Positions 35,641 to 44,291 of a stretch of 64,000 nt of DNA are shown in pieces (within the stretch, counting starts at the first letter, position 1; the number at the start of each line of letters is the position of its first letter). The stretch is from NCBI RefSeq assembly GCF_014636495.1, contig NZ_BMEM01000001.1:989763-1053762 (forward strand), given 5' to 3'. The notes beneath the pieces are model-generated. The model was not told where the DNA came from. It did not search any database and saw nothing but the letters and a program-made list of their open reading frames with translations. Position numbers and translations under genes: made by a program. The stretch is from Ornithinimicrobium tianjinense. Lineage in GTDB: Bacteria; Actinomycetota; Actinomycetes; Actinomycetales; Dermatophilaceae.

Positions 35641-36330
35641 ATGGCCTACACGTCGGAGTACCCGCCGTTCTACGTCGCGGTGGACCTCGTGATCCTGACG
35701 ATCCGGGACGGTGCGTTCTCGGTGCTGCTCGTGGAGCGGGGTGGGGAGCCGTTCGCGGGTCGGTGGGCGCTGCCGGGCGGCTTCGTCGGGATCGACGAGG
35801 ACCTGGCGGACGCGGCATACCGGGAGCTGGAGGAGGAGACGGGGGTCGGCGCGACGTCCGTGCACCTCGAGCAGCTGGCCACGTTCGGCCGGCCGGACCG
35901 CGACCCGAGGCACAGGGTGGTGTCCACGGCATACCTTGCGGTGGGTGCGGACCTGCCCGAGGTGCGGGGCGGCTCGGACGCGAGCGACGCGCGGTGGTGG
36001 CCGGTGAGCGACGCCGTGAGGCAGGGGCTGGCCTTCGACCATCGCGAGATCGTCGAGGCCGGCGTGGAGCGCGTGCGGTCCAAGCTGGAGTACAGCGACC
36101 TGGCGCTGCGGTTCGTGCCCCGGCAGTTCACGATGCCCGAGCTGCAGGCGGTTTATGAGACCGTCTGGGGCGTCGAGCTCGACCCGCGCAACTTCGCGCG
36201 CAAGGTGGCGCGGACCGAGCGGTTCGTGCAGGAGACGGGGGAGGCGCGGCGAGGCGGGCGGGGTCGGCCGGCGCGGCTGCTCGAGGCCGCCGGCGCGACG
36301 GAGCTGATGCCGCCGATGCGGAGGGAGTGA
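35641..36330 (+). CDS. NrtR-like NUDIX-domain regulator
   Basis: 229 residues. The N-terminal NUDIX domain has an intact box (G-x5-E-x7-REUxEExGU, read as GGFVGIDEDLADAAYRELEE plus ETGV), so hydrolysis is possible. The C-terminal 90 residues (LRFVPRQFTMPELQAVYETVWG, RNFARKVARTERFV) are the winged helix that marks NrtR, the ADP-ribose-responsive regulator of NAD metabolism. Neighbourhood with an ADP-ribosylglycohydrolase and dyads between them fit that role. An alternative is a pure NUDIX hydrolase. Confidence 0.82.
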   Translation: MAYTSEYPPFYVAVDLVILTIRDGAFSVLLVERGGEPFAGRWALPGGFVGIDEDLADAAYRELEEETGVGATSVHLEQLATFGRPDRDPRHRVVSTAYLAVGADLPEVRGGSDASDARWWPVSDAVRQGLAFDHREIVEAGVERVRSKLEYSDLALRFVPRQFTMPELQAVYETVWGVELDPRNFARKVARTERFVQETGEARRGGRGRPARLLEAAGATELMPPMRRE

Positions 36331-36379
36331 GCCGCCGCGCCTGGCGAGGGCGCTGAGGGCGCGGGCCTACGCTCGAGAG

Positions 36380-36820
36380 GTGCCTCCTCGCGTCCCGCCG
36401 CACCCCGGTGCCTCGTCGCCGGGCGTCTCGGCGCGGATGTCGGTGGCCGCCCGGCGCGACACGGCACCTGAGGTCGCGCTGCGTCGGGCGCTGCACGCGC
36501 AGGGGAGAAGGTTCCGCGTCGTCTATCCCGTGCCGGGCAACCGGCGCCGGACCATCGACATCGCGTTCACGAGGGCGAAGGTCGCGGTGTTCGTGGACGG
36601 CTGCTTCTGGCACGGCTGTCCGGAGCACGGGACGCAGCCCCGGGCCAACAGCGGCTGGTGGGCGGCCAAGCTGGCCGCCAACAGGGCGCGTGACGAGGAC
36701 ACCGACCGCCTGCTGCGCGAGGCGGGCTGGCGCGTCATACGCGTCTGGGAGCACGAGGACGTGGCGACCGCTCTGGCGAGGGTCCAGGAGACGCTGGGCG
36801 GGGTGCCCCGCCGCCCGTGA
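36380..36820 (+). CDS. vsr: Very short patch repair endonuclease Vsr
   Basis: 146 residues from a GTG at 36380 (an ATG at 36437, closer to the usual Vsr start, is possible). Motifs: DTAPEVALRRALHAQG, RRTIDIAFTRAKVAVFVDGC with the catalytic Asp, FWHGCPEH with the zinc/active-site His and Cys, and WRVIRVWEHE. Vsr nicks next to T:G mismatches formed by deamination of 5-methylcytosine. Normally beside a cytosine methyltransferase; here the only one in the window lies about 7 kb away, in the foreign island. Confidence 0.9.
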   Translation: MPPRVPPHPGASSPGVSARMSVAARRDTAPEVALRRALHAQGRRFRVVYPVPGNRRRTIDIAFTRAKVAVFVDGCFWHGCPEHGTQPRANSGWWAAKLAANRARDEDTDRLLREAGWRVIRVWEHEDVATALARVQETLGGVPRRP

Positions 36821-36960
36821 GCGGCCTGGCCTGAGGAAGAACGCCGGGCTGCCGCGCTCCTCACCCCTAGGGGTGACGGTGACGTTTGACCACGCGCGGG
36901 TGCCGGCGTCTCCCTACGGTCGAGGGAGGTGGACAACCGGTCCCCGAGGAGGCAATGACC

Positions 36961-37686
36961 ATGAGTGACCAAGCGTTCGACCAGGATCAGCGTTCCCCGT
37001 CCACGGGTGACGTAGCGAAGCAGGAGACGGCCACGGTGGCCCACGACGCCAAGGAGGCGGGCCGGTCGGTGGCCAGCACCACCGGCGAGGAGGCCAAGGC
37101 GGTGCTCGGCGAGGCGAAGAGCCAGATCGCCTCGCTGTATGACGGTGTCCGCACCGACCTGCGGGACCAGGCCGGCACCCAGCAGGGACGCGTCGCCGAG
37201 GCGATGCGCGGTCTCGCCGGTGAGCTCGGCCAGATGGCCGACGGCGCGCAGCAGGGCGGCGGCATGGCCAGCGGCCTGGTGCGCCAGGTGAGCGAGCGGA
37301 TGGACGGAGCGGCCACGTGGCTCAGCGACCGTGGACCGGAAGAGGTGCTCGACGAGGTGAAGCGGTACGCGCGCCGCAATCCCGGGACGTTCCTGGGCAT
37401 CTGCGCGCTCGTCGGTCTCGTGGGCGGGCGGCTGACGCGTGGGCTGCGCGACGAGCAGCAGGACCAGGCCGGCTCCGGGTATGCCGCACCGCCGCCTGCG
37501 GCGCCCGCATACTCTCCCCACGGCACGACGACCACGATGTCCACGAGCACGAGGTCCACGAGCACGACATACGCGGTCGAGCCGGGCGTGGCGGACGCGG
37601 GCACCGTGCCGTCCTACGGCGGTCGGCCGAGCGCCGACGTGCCCGGTGACGTCCCGCCCGTGACCCGTGGGGTGGGTCAGCCATGA
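36961..37686 (+). CDS. Hydrophilic/amphipathic stress-type membrane protein, first gene of DUF3618 operon
   Basis: 241 residues from ATG 36961, eight bases after AGGAGG. The first 60 residues are acidic and helical, with KEAGRSVASTTGEEAKAVLGEAK-like LEA features. A long helical region ends in a short hydrophobic segment (TFLGICALVGLVGGRL, about 140-156). The C-terminal 80 residues are Pro/Ser/Thr-rich. I know no name, but the gene order with the next two genes is common in actinobacteria. Its stop overlaps the next ATG by 4 bp. Confidence 0.75.
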   Translation: MSDQAFDQDQRSPSTGDVAKQETATVAHDAKEAGRSVASTTGEEAKAVLGEAKSQIASLYDGVRTDLRDQAGTQQGRVAEAMRGLAGELGQMADGAQQGGGMASGLVRQVSERMDGAATWLSDRGPEEVLDEVKRYARRNPGTFLGICALVGLVGGRLTRGLRDEQQDQAGSGYAAPPPAAPAYSPHGTTTTMSTSTRSTSTTYAVEPGVADAGTVPSYGGRPSADVPGDVPPVTRGVGQP

Positions 37687-38132
37687 CGGCTCCGGGCCAG
37701 CACCGAGAGCCCGAGCAGATCCACGGGGCGCACGACACCTACGACAAGGGTGAGGTCGCCTCCATCGGCGCTCTCGTCGCGGACATCTCCACGGACCTCT
37801 CCACGCTCATGCGGCAGGAGGTCGCGCTCGCCAAGGCCGAGGCCAAGCAGTCGGCTGCTCAGGCAGGACGAGGAGCCGGGCTGCTCGGCGGCGCTGCCCT
37901 CGCCGGGTGGTTCGTGCTCCTGTGGTTGTCCGTCGCCCTGTGGTGGGCGCTCGGCGCCGTCATGGACCGCGGCTGGGCCGCGGTCGTCGTGGCCGCCATC
38001 TGGGCGGTCGTCGCAGCGGTCCTGGCAATGATGGGCCGCTCGCAGATGCAGAAGGTCAGGGGTCTCCCGTACACGGTCGAGACAGCCAAGCAGGTCCCTG
38101 ACGCACTCAAGGGAAACGAGGAGCCAGCATGA
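37683..38132 (+). CDS. Actinobacterial holin-X/phage-holin superfamily membrane protein
   Basis: 149 residues. Helical amphipathic start (SIGALVADISTDLSTLMRQEVALAKAEAKQSA) followed by two transmembrane helices (about 70-92 and 97-118). The pattern matches the phage holin 3_6 / DUF1469-type family, which in actinobacteria is a chromosomal envelope protein rather than a phage lysis gene. Both ends overlap neighbours by 4 bp (ATGA), so the three genes are translated together. Confidence 0.85.
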   Translation: MTAPGQHREPEQIHGAHDTYDKGEVASIGALVADISTDLSTLMRQEVALAKAEAKQSAAQAGRGAGLLGGAALAGWFVLLWLSVALWWALGAVMDRGWAAVVVAAIWAVVAAVLAMMGRSQMQKVRGLPYTVETAKQVPDALKGNEEPA

Positions 38133-38794
38133 CGAACTACCCCAGTGAACCGGTGCCGACCAGCGACGACCCCGAGGTCCTGCGCGCCGAGATCGAGCAG
38201 ACACGCATGAACCTCAGCCGGGACGTCGACGCGCTCGGCGAGGCCGCCAGCCCCGGCAACGTCGCCCGCCGGCAGGCGGACAAGGCGAAGGACGCGGTCC
38301 TGGACGCCGGCCACTCCCTCAAGGAGAAGGTCATGGGCAGCGACGACCCCTACGACGACCGGCCGGGTCTCACCGGCCGGGCGTCCTCCACCGTGGGCGA
38401 CGCAGCAAGCTCGGCCGGCCACGCCGTCGCGGCGGCTCCCGCAGCAGCGCGGCGTCAGACCCGCGGCAACCCGCTGGCGGCGGGCCTGGTCGCGCTCGGT
38501 GCCGGGTGGCTCGTCGGGTCCCTCATGCCCAGCACGGCCAAGGAGCGCGAGCTGTCCACCGCGGCCAAGGAGAAGGTCCAGGACAGCGGCGTCGTGGAGG
38601 AGGCCAAGGCGGTCGCGCAGGACGTCGTGGACCACGTCAAGCCTCAGGCCCAGGAGGCGGTCGACTCTGTGAAGCAGACGGCCAGCGACAGCGCCCAGCA
38701 CGTCAAGGACGAGGCACGCCTCGCCACCGAGGACGTCAAGGCGAGCGCCGAGGAGTCCAAGGTGCGGGTCCAGGAGCAGCGCCAGCAGTACTGA
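38129..38794 (+). CDS. DUF3618 domain protein
   Basis: 221 residues. The N-terminus DDPEVLRAEIEQTRMNLSRDVDALGE is the DUF3618 signature. A hydrophobic segment (AAGLVALGAGWLVGSLM, about 112-128) and a long charged helical tail with repeated KEKVQD, VKQTASDSAQHVKDEA motifs follow, like late-embryogenesis-abundant proteins. Role unknown; probably envelope stabilisation under stress. Last gene of the operon, followed by a strong terminator. Confidence 0.88.
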   Translation: MTNYPSEPVPTSDDPEVLRAEIEQTRMNLSRDVDALGEAASPGNVARRQADKAKDAVLDAGHSLKEKVMGSDDPYDDRPGLTGRASSTVGDAASSAGHAVAAAPAAARRQTRGNPLAAGLVALGAGWLVGSLMPSTAKERELSTAAKEKVQDSGVVEEAKAVAQDVVDHVKPQAQEAVDSVKQTASDSAQHVKDEARLATEDVKASAEESKVRVQEQRQQY

Positions 38795-38804
38795 ACGAGG
38801 AGGT

Positions 38805-38836
38805 GGCCGTGCATCTCGGGGACGAGATGCACGGCC
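38805..38836 (+). terminator. Terminator of the DUF3618 operon
   Basis: GGCCGTGCATCTC (38805-38817) and GAGATGCACGGCC (38824-38836) form a perfect 13-bp stem with a 6-nt loop, 11 bp after the DUF3618 stop. Confidence 0.88.
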
Positions 38837-38884
38837 TCTTCATGCCCGCTGCAGCACGTAGGCAGCGAGGAAGATAGCGAGTGG

Positions 38885-39007
38885 GGTCAGGGAGCGAGGA
38901 CCGTCTCGCGCACGGCGCGTCTCGACGCTGGTGATGACGCAGACCGCCTCGACGAGCTTGTCGTGACTCACGTCCTGGCGCAGCCAGCCGCGCCCGTCGA
39001 CCCATGG
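38885..39007 (-). pseudogene. Decayed copy of the 3' end of the TetR gene at 44.3 kb
   Basis: 38885-38919 matches 44290-44324 with one mismatch, and 38920-39007 matches about 44388-44475 with several; a stretch of about 63 bp between them is deleted here. It corresponds to the last 60 or so codons of the TetR gene, in the same orientation. It marks the left edge of a foreign segment whose right edge is the intact gene. Confidence 0.88.
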
Positions 39008-39477
39008 CACCCAAGCTGCAGGACACCGATCCTGCGCTGCGTCTCGTCCCCCGAGGACACGATCCCCGAGGTCCAGACGGTGTTAGGAGGCGGTGTGGGG
39101 ACAAGAGCTGGATCTGCGGCTCAGTCCTTCGCACAAGCCACTTCCCGGACCCGCAGCCACCACGCTGCTCAGCCGGCAGCCGACCCGGAAGATCGCGACC
39201 GGGGAGGCACCAGACCCACCGCGTCGACGCGCCGGCGGTATCAACGTGGAGCGCCCCACCGGACGAACGACGTTGACACCGACCAGCGTCGACGCACACT
39301 CGAACGCCCCCCGGCCTCGCCCCCTTGACAACCGGTGCCATAGAAGGGAGCCATGTCCGGACGTTCGTCGAGATGGTAAGGCGGCGACACACGGCGTCCG
39401 TTCGCGGCGGAGTGACGCGTGTTGAGAGGTTCCGACGGAAGGTGTGGCAGGGCTGGTCGCTCCCAGGGCCTGGCGTG
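39008..39477. other. 470-bp gap with no recognised gene
   Basis: No frame looks coding on codon use. The TTGACA at 39325 has no convincing -10 partner. Sequence is GC-rich and could be debris of the recombination that placed the truncated TetR piece here. Confidence 0.4.
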
Positions 39478-39498
39478 GCATAACGCGGCACGTTATGC
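39478..39498. promoter_or_regulatory. HigA-type operator upstream of higBA
   Basis: GCATAACG-CGGCA-CGTTATGC is a perfect 8-bp inverted repeat with 5-bp spacer, ending 7 bp before the toxin GTG. TAAC/GTTA half-sites are typical for HigA-like antitoxins that autorepress their operon. Confidence 0.75.
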
Positions 39499-39505
39499 TG
39501 GTGAG

Positions 39506-39787
39506 GTGATCAGGTCGTTCCGGGACGGCGCGACCGAACGCCTGTGGTTTCGCCAGCGGGCCAAGGACCTCGACCCTCGGATCGAGAGAGTCGCCCTACG
39601 CAAGCTGGTCATGCTGGACGCGGCCGAGGTGCTGGAGGACCTGAGGGTGCCCCCGGCGAACAGGCTGGAGGCGCTCAAGGGCGACCGGGCCGGCCAGCAC
39701 AGCATCAGGATCAACCAGCAGTGGCGGATCTGCTTCGTCTGGACAGATGCTGGTCCGCAGGACGTCGAGATCGTCGACTACCACTAG
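39506..39787 (+). CDS. HigB/RelE-family toxin
   Basis: 93 residues from the GTG at 39506, the usual HigB length; the longer frame from 39419 runs through the operator. RelE-fold features: IRSFRDGATERLWFRQ at the N-terminus, RKLVMLDAAEVLEDLRVPPANRLEALKGDR and the C-terminal strand SIRINQQWRICFVW, which resembles HigB (plasmid killer) ribosome-dependent mRNA interferases. Toxin precedes antitoxin, the HigBA order. Stop is 14 bp before the antitoxin. Confidence 0.92.
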   Translation: MIRSFRDGATERLWFRQRAKDLDPRIERVALRKLVMLDAAEVLEDLRVPPANRLEALKGDRAGQHSIRINQQWRICFVWTDAGPQDVEIVDYH

Positions 39788-39801
39788 AGGAGGTGTGAGA
39801 C

Positions 39802-40098
39802 ATGAACGCGACTATCGCCCCCATCCACCCCGGTGAGGTGCTGCTCGAGGAGTTCCTCGGACCCCTGGAGGTCACCCAGCACCACCTGGCCGTCGCGATC
39901 GGCGTGCCCCCACGGCGCATCAACGAGATCGTGCACGGCAAGCGCAGCATTACCGCCGACACGGCACTGCGTCTGTCCCGCTACTTCGGCACCAGCGACC
40001 GGTTCTGGATCAACCTGCAGACCCGGTACGACCTGGAGAACCGCAAGGACGTCATCGGGGCCGACCTGGACCAGATCCACCCCCTCCAGACCGCCTGA
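39802..40098 (+). CDS. HigA-family antitoxin (XRE)
   Basis: 98 residues with AGGAGG upstream. HPGEVLLEEFLGPLEVTQHHLA starts the HigA helix-turn-helix, then GVPPRRINEIVHGKRSITADTALRLSRYFGTSDRFW. It should neutralise the toxin encoded just upstream and repress the operon through the palindrome at 39478-39498. Confidence 0.94.
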   Translation: MNATIAPIHPGEVLLEEFLGPLEVTQHHLAVAIGVPPRRINEIVHGKRSITADTALRLSRYFGTSDRFWINLQTRYDLENRKDVIGADLDQIHPLQTA

Positions 40099-40200
40099 GC
40101 AACGTCACGCACGCGGCGGAAGGACGCACCCGGTGTGATCCCGACGTGCGGCTCGCGGCATGAGCGTGTGTGGACGTTGGCGGTGACGTAGCCTGCCGCC

Positions 40201-40947
40201 GTGCCCCTCTCAGACCGCAACGAGCGACTGTCCTACCTGGCCCGTCAGTTGATCGCCGACTGGGAGAAGGCCCCGGGTCCGCCGACGATGGCATTGCCTG
40301 ACGGGAGCCGAGCATCCGGAGCCCAGGTAGATGCCGTGAACATCACTTGGGGATGGACTGCACGGATCGTCCGCACAGGAGAGGCGGCGCTCTTGCTCAG
40401 CGACCACGCCTTCCACGTGGAGGCGTCACCCCTTCTTCGCTCCATGCTCGAACATGCCATCGCTCTCCGCTGGGTGGTCGACAAGCGAGGCAGCGCAGCT
40501 CAGGCTCTGCTCAGGGACAGGGCTAACGGCTACTCGCGATTCCAGGCTGCGCAGCACTCTGGCTGGCGCCTGGAAGGAGAAGCTGCAGAACGTCTGGAAC
40601 GTGCCATTGCGGTCGAGACCGATGACGATACGCGCATCGAAGACCGGCACCTGGCGACCCTGCATCGGGCCCGAACATACGGTCTAATGAACCTATATCA
40701 GGCGTGGCTCATCGAGACATGGTCGACTCACGCAACGTTCGTGAGCGCAGAACCGTACTTCGACGTAGACGACGCAGCGAGGGGGAGACTGCATCGAGTC
40801 CCGGAATGGGAGGTCAACTCGGTCCCTGGTGGCGTGGCAATCACACTCCACAGTGCGCTCGCTTGTTACGAATCCATGGTCCCGGAGGCATTCTCTGGCC
40901 GGCTTGAGACGCGGCAGAACGAGTTCGAACAGATCATGAGCCCGTGA
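40201..40947 (+). CDS. DUF5677-like protein of unknown function
   Basis: 248 residues from the GTG at 40201. Mostly helical; a segment SPLLRSMLEHAIALRWVVDKRG and the following RANGYSRFQAAQHSG resemble the DUF5677 family, often encoded in variable genomic regions. No membrane segment or known catalytic motif. Moderately lower GC than core genes. It follows higA by 100 bp on the same strand but is probably an independent cargo gene. Confidence 0.6.
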   Translation: MPLSDRNERLSYLARQLIADWEKAPGPPTMALPDGSRASGAQVDAVNITWGWTARIVRTGEAALLLSDHAFHVEASPLLRSMLEHAIALRWVVDKRGSAAQALLRDRANGYSRFQAAQHSGWRLEGEAAERLERAIAVETDDDTRIEDRHLATLHRARTYGLMNLYQAWLIETWSTHATFVSAEPYFDVDDAARGRLHRVPEWEVNSVPGGVAITLHSALACYESMVPEAFSGRLETRQNEFEQIMSP

Positions 40948-41140
40948 CGTGGGAGGTGTCTGTCGACGCCGCATCACGGCCTTCACGTGCAGGACATAGC
41001 CTGGGCGGCGGCGGGCGCCACGCGCCCGACCGGACGCACCTCAACGTCTTCGCAGCAAGCGCGACAGTATTGCTTCCCGGTCCGGGAGGAATCCTGGTCC
41101 TCGTGAGCTCGTGATTCCCGCTGGGCGGACAATGCTTCAG

Positions 41141-42343
41141 TCACCCCCATCTCGGGGTGAACCCCACCTGCCGTCGCAACGCTTTCCGTGGTGTTAGAGC
41201 CGATTCGAGTTCGAGCAGGTAGTTTGCCGCCCCGTCGCGTCGCCGCAACTCGCGCCGACGGCTGGCCTCATTCACCCCGTATGCTAGTAGCACGGCACCG
41301 ACTCCTGCTCCGGTTCCCACAATTGGATCGGTCAATGCGCCCAGTGCGACCCCACCAGAGGCGCTCAACGGAAGTTGTAACGTGACGAGGCTTCTGGCCG
41401 TCTCCAATCCGAACAACTGCAGCGCGCCTCGAAGCTCGTCGCGTGGATGAAGCAAGTGCCGGCGCGTGACCTCTATCACGTGCTCTCGAAGTATCGCGCT
41501 GTCGACATCCTCTGGCAACTGACGCAACTCCTGAGCGGCTGAAGCGACAGCCTTCTGAAAGTCACCAAGCAGATCCTCGTGACGCTTCCGGAAGCGCACG
41601 ATATCCGTAGCATCAATAAGGCCGATTCTGCGTGGGATCACGGACTCGATAGCTAGAACGGCAACCCGTTGTTGTAGCGTCTGGGGCCGAGCGACGGGCG
41701 AGACCATTCCCTCGCCTAGGAGAGCCCGAGCAACCTCGTCGACGGACATCGCATCCATAGCCACATGCGCGAGGGGAACGTCTGTCACGGGATCGAGGTG
41801 GAAGTGGTCAGCGGTCAGTCGCGTCAGCACGGTCATATAAGTGGCGGCGAGCCGACTGTCCATCCCGATCCAATTGGCGGACCCGACGCTCATAGATAAT
41901 CGGCGATGGCGGCCATGGTCATCGGACGCGCCGACCGCCAGGCCAGATTCGACCATCGCGCTGATGAGTTCCGTCGATAGCTTCTCGGCAAAGATGTAAC
42001 CTATCGATCCGCCAGGACTAAGACCCCCATCGACAGGCGCATCGTGATGCTCACGCAGTGCCCCTCGGTCGGGTTGCACTCGCAATGATGCAGCTAACTC
42101 GTCACCGCGAACTTCCAAGAGGTCGAGGAATAAGCGAGACGCCTCAACAGCGGCCGCTCCAGGCCTGCGCGACTCGATAAAACCCAACTCATCACCCAGG
42201 ACCTTCACCGTACGACTATCCCGCGTTGGGTAATCTCGGGGCACGATGCGATCTACCCTCTTCCAGTAGAGGGCTGCTGCTTTAAGCCACGCGTCGTCTC
42301 TGACATGGATATAGGGGTAGTAGAGCGCGGACTGCAAGAGCAC
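41141..42343 (-). CDS. DUF6236-like protein
   Basis: 400 residues from a GTG at 42343; the longer open frame upstream begins with unlike sequence. The start LQSALYYPYIHVRDDAWLKAAALYWKRVDRIVPRDYP is typical of DUF6236, proteins of unknown function in actinobacterial variable regions. A Gly/Ala-rich hydrophobic segment (about 350-370, SGGVALGALTDPIVGTGAGVG) could insert in a membrane. It is divergent from the kinase gene and shares its intergenic region (42344-42616), in which I see no clear operator. Confidence 0.7.
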   Translation of the reverse strand: MLLQSALYYPYIHVRDDAWLKAAALYWKRVDRIVPRDYPTRDSRTVKVLGDELGFIESRRPGAAAVEASRLFLDLLEVRGDELAASLRVQPDRGALREHHDAPVDGGLSPGGSIGYIFAEKLSTELISAMVESGLAVGASDDHGRHRRLSMSVGSANWIGMDSRLAATYMTVLTRLTADHFHLDPVTDVPLAHVAMDAMSVDEVARALLGEGMVSPVARPQTLQQRVAVLAIESVIPRRIGLIDATDIVRFRKRHEDLLGDFQKAVASAAQELRQLPEDVDSAILREHVIEVTRRHLLHPRDELRGALQLFGLETARSLVTLQLPLSASGGVALGALTDPIVGTGAGVGAVLLAYGVNEASRRRELRRRDGAANYLLELESALTPRKALRRQVGFTPRWG

Positions 42344-42616
42344 GGGAGGGCCTCCACCTCGATGACGTCTTCCAATGGTAACGCGAGCATCGGCGACCGG
42401 GGTACCGATGCTCCGCCGTTGGGCGAGTCGTCCCCAAGGTCGCTCTACCCGGCACGTGACTGCAGCCCTTACCAATGGGGGGCTGCGTCCTGTTGAACCT
42501 TCGAGTGACGCAACGCGCAGCGATCGGATCGGGCGGGATCCTGAAGGATGCCTCTATGGTGGAATCGGCGAGATGGCGCCGCGTCGGCGACCGTGACGGT
42601 AGCCGAGAGGAGGACG

Positions 42617-43786
42617 ATGACGACAGAGGCCATGATCATCAAGGAACTCAGGTCTAAGTACGAGTCGACGGCAAGCTCTCGACACTACGAGAACTTGTAT
42701 GAGGACGACGAGGAGCTCGGCCATATATTCAGCGTACTCCACAAACGCCTTGACAAGCACTTTGAGGACATCAACGATCGATCGCGCAGCACGCGGCACT
42801 ATTGGGCCGACAACAGTCGCGACCTCCTCGCGCTCATCGATGAGCTGAACGAAGACCTTCATAATATGTCTCGAGCGGGAGTGCCTGTTCAGATGTCTCC
42901 TGCGTATCAGTACGCGTTGGACCGATGCGAACCGTGGCTCACTCGGAGCGGTGGAAGTATTATACCTGACGACTTCGCGCGGATCGATATCATCAAGTAC
43001 GAGCCTGTGTTTCGTCGCGACCTAGAATCAGTCAGGTTGAAGAAGATGGACCGGCCCGTGGAGTTGGAATTCGTGGGTGAGGGATCCTACGCGCAGGTAT
43101 ACTCCTACATTGACCCAGACTACGGCGTCCGATTCGCTGTGAAGCGGGCCAAGCGAGGGATAGGCGAGCGAGATCTGCACCGCTTTAAGAAGGAATTTGA
43201 GGTAATGAAGGAGCTCAATTTTCCGTATATAGTCGAAGTGTATGGATTCGACCCGGGACGCAACGAATACCGCATGGAGTTCTGTGACGAAACCCTCCGG
43301 TCATACATTGAAGGGAAGGGGCGGCACCTGTCTCTCTCGACCCGGAAGCGAATTGCTCTCCAGTTTCTTTATGGCATCAACTACATCCACACGAAAGACT
43401 TGCTCCATCGCGACATCAGTCTACAGAATGTCCTGGTGAAGGTGTTTGATCAAGGCGCCGTCCTGGTCAAGCTGTCGGACTTTGGGTTGGTTAAGTCGGG
43501 CAAGTCCGTTTTCACTCAGACCAACACGCACATGAGGGGCACCATCAGAGACCCCTATCTGGACGACTTCAAGTCGTACAATGTGGCGAATGAAATTTTC
43601 GCGATTGGATGCGTTCTCTCCTTCATTTTCAGCGGCAAGGAGGCGCTTCGGCCAGGCACAGGGCGATGGTGGCCAATCATTATGAAGTGCGTGGACCATG
43701 ACGCAGGCCAGCGCTACAGTTCCGTGCGAGCGATCATCACCGATGTCGAGAACTTGAGAACGACCCCTAAAGGCTCACCTGCCTGA
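42617..43786 (+). CDS. Hanks-type serine/threonine kinase with novel N-terminal helical domain
   Basis: 389 residues; the ATG at 42617 follows AGGAGG. The kinase domain (about 145-385) has the Gly-loop VGEGSYAQVYSY, Lys in FAVKRAKRG, catalytic HRDISLQNVLVK (canonical HRDxxxxN), and DFG in KLSDFGLVKSG. The APE-type segment reads MRGTIRDPYLDDF, so the APE triad is degenerate. The N-terminal 140 residues are helical and not recognised. There is no transmembrane helix or PASTA tail, unlike PknB-type housekeeping kinases. GC content is clearly low. Cytoplasmic kinases of this type occur in phage defence systems; that role is inference. Confidence 0.85.
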   Translation: MTTEAMIIKELRSKYESTASSRHYENLYEDDEELGHIFSVLHKRLDKHFEDINDRSRSTRHYWADNSRDLLALIDELNEDLHNMSRAGVPVQMSPAYQYALDRCEPWLTRSGGSIIPDDFARIDIIKYEPVFRRDLESVRLKKMDRPVELEFVGEGSYAQVYSYIDPDYGVRFAVKRAKRGIGERDLHRFKKEFEVMKELNFPYIVEVYGFDPGRNEYRMEFCDETLRSYIEGKGRHLSLSTRKRIALQFLYGINYIHTKDLLHRDISLQNVLVKVFDQGAVLVKLSDFGLVKSGKSVFTQTNTHMRGTIRDPYLDDFKSYNVANEIFAIGCVLSFIFSGKEALRPGTGRWWPIIMKCVDHDAGQRYSSVRAIITDVENLRTTPKGSPA

Positions 43787-44291
43787 CTCCGCTTGGAGGA
43801 GGCGAGGCAGCGTTGGTGGTCTTGTGCCGTCAGGTTGCAGCGCGCGGTGCGGGCTAAGTGCGGCGGGAACTTCGGCTCGTCACCACGCCCTGTATTCGGC
43901 GGTTGAGTGCTGTCACGACCGTCAACTCCTCCTGCTACGGCAACCTGGGCGGTGTGACGCTGCCCAGCCGTGGGGACGGGTCGACGCTGTTCGGTCGAGG
44001 TATCCGCTCGTCCGTGCGGTGGATGTGGGACCTCTGACGGATGGCCAGGGACTCCCGGGCTTGTGGCCGCGGACGTGCGGCCGCCAGGTCAGGCGACGCC
44101 CGCGCTCGCCGCCTCGATCGACTCGGGCGACAGTGCGAGGTCGATGGCAAGCGCGGCTGCCCCGAGGACGCCGGCGTGCTTCCATGCGACGGGACCCCCC
44201 GCCGAGACAGGTCTGGCACTCAGGGCAGACGGTCCGTCGCGCAGCCGTGAACCCGTGGCGCCTGAGGGCCCCGACCGAGGCCCGACTGAGG
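43787..44291. other. 505-bp gap with possible gene debris
   Basis: No intact gene. A plus-strand frame near 43903-44037 reads NSSCYGNLGGVTLPSRGDG and ends WMWDL, plausible coding sequence but unrecognised and without a start. On the minus strand, 44089-44235 reads GGPVAWKHAGVLGAAALAIDL, which resembles the C-terminus of ROK-type sugar kinases. Both would be broken remnants; confidence is low. Confidence 0.3.

Noticed and set aside
40704..40986. Short frames within and after the DUF5677-like gene
   Set aside because: Overlap a better-supported frame and lack starts with ribosome sites.
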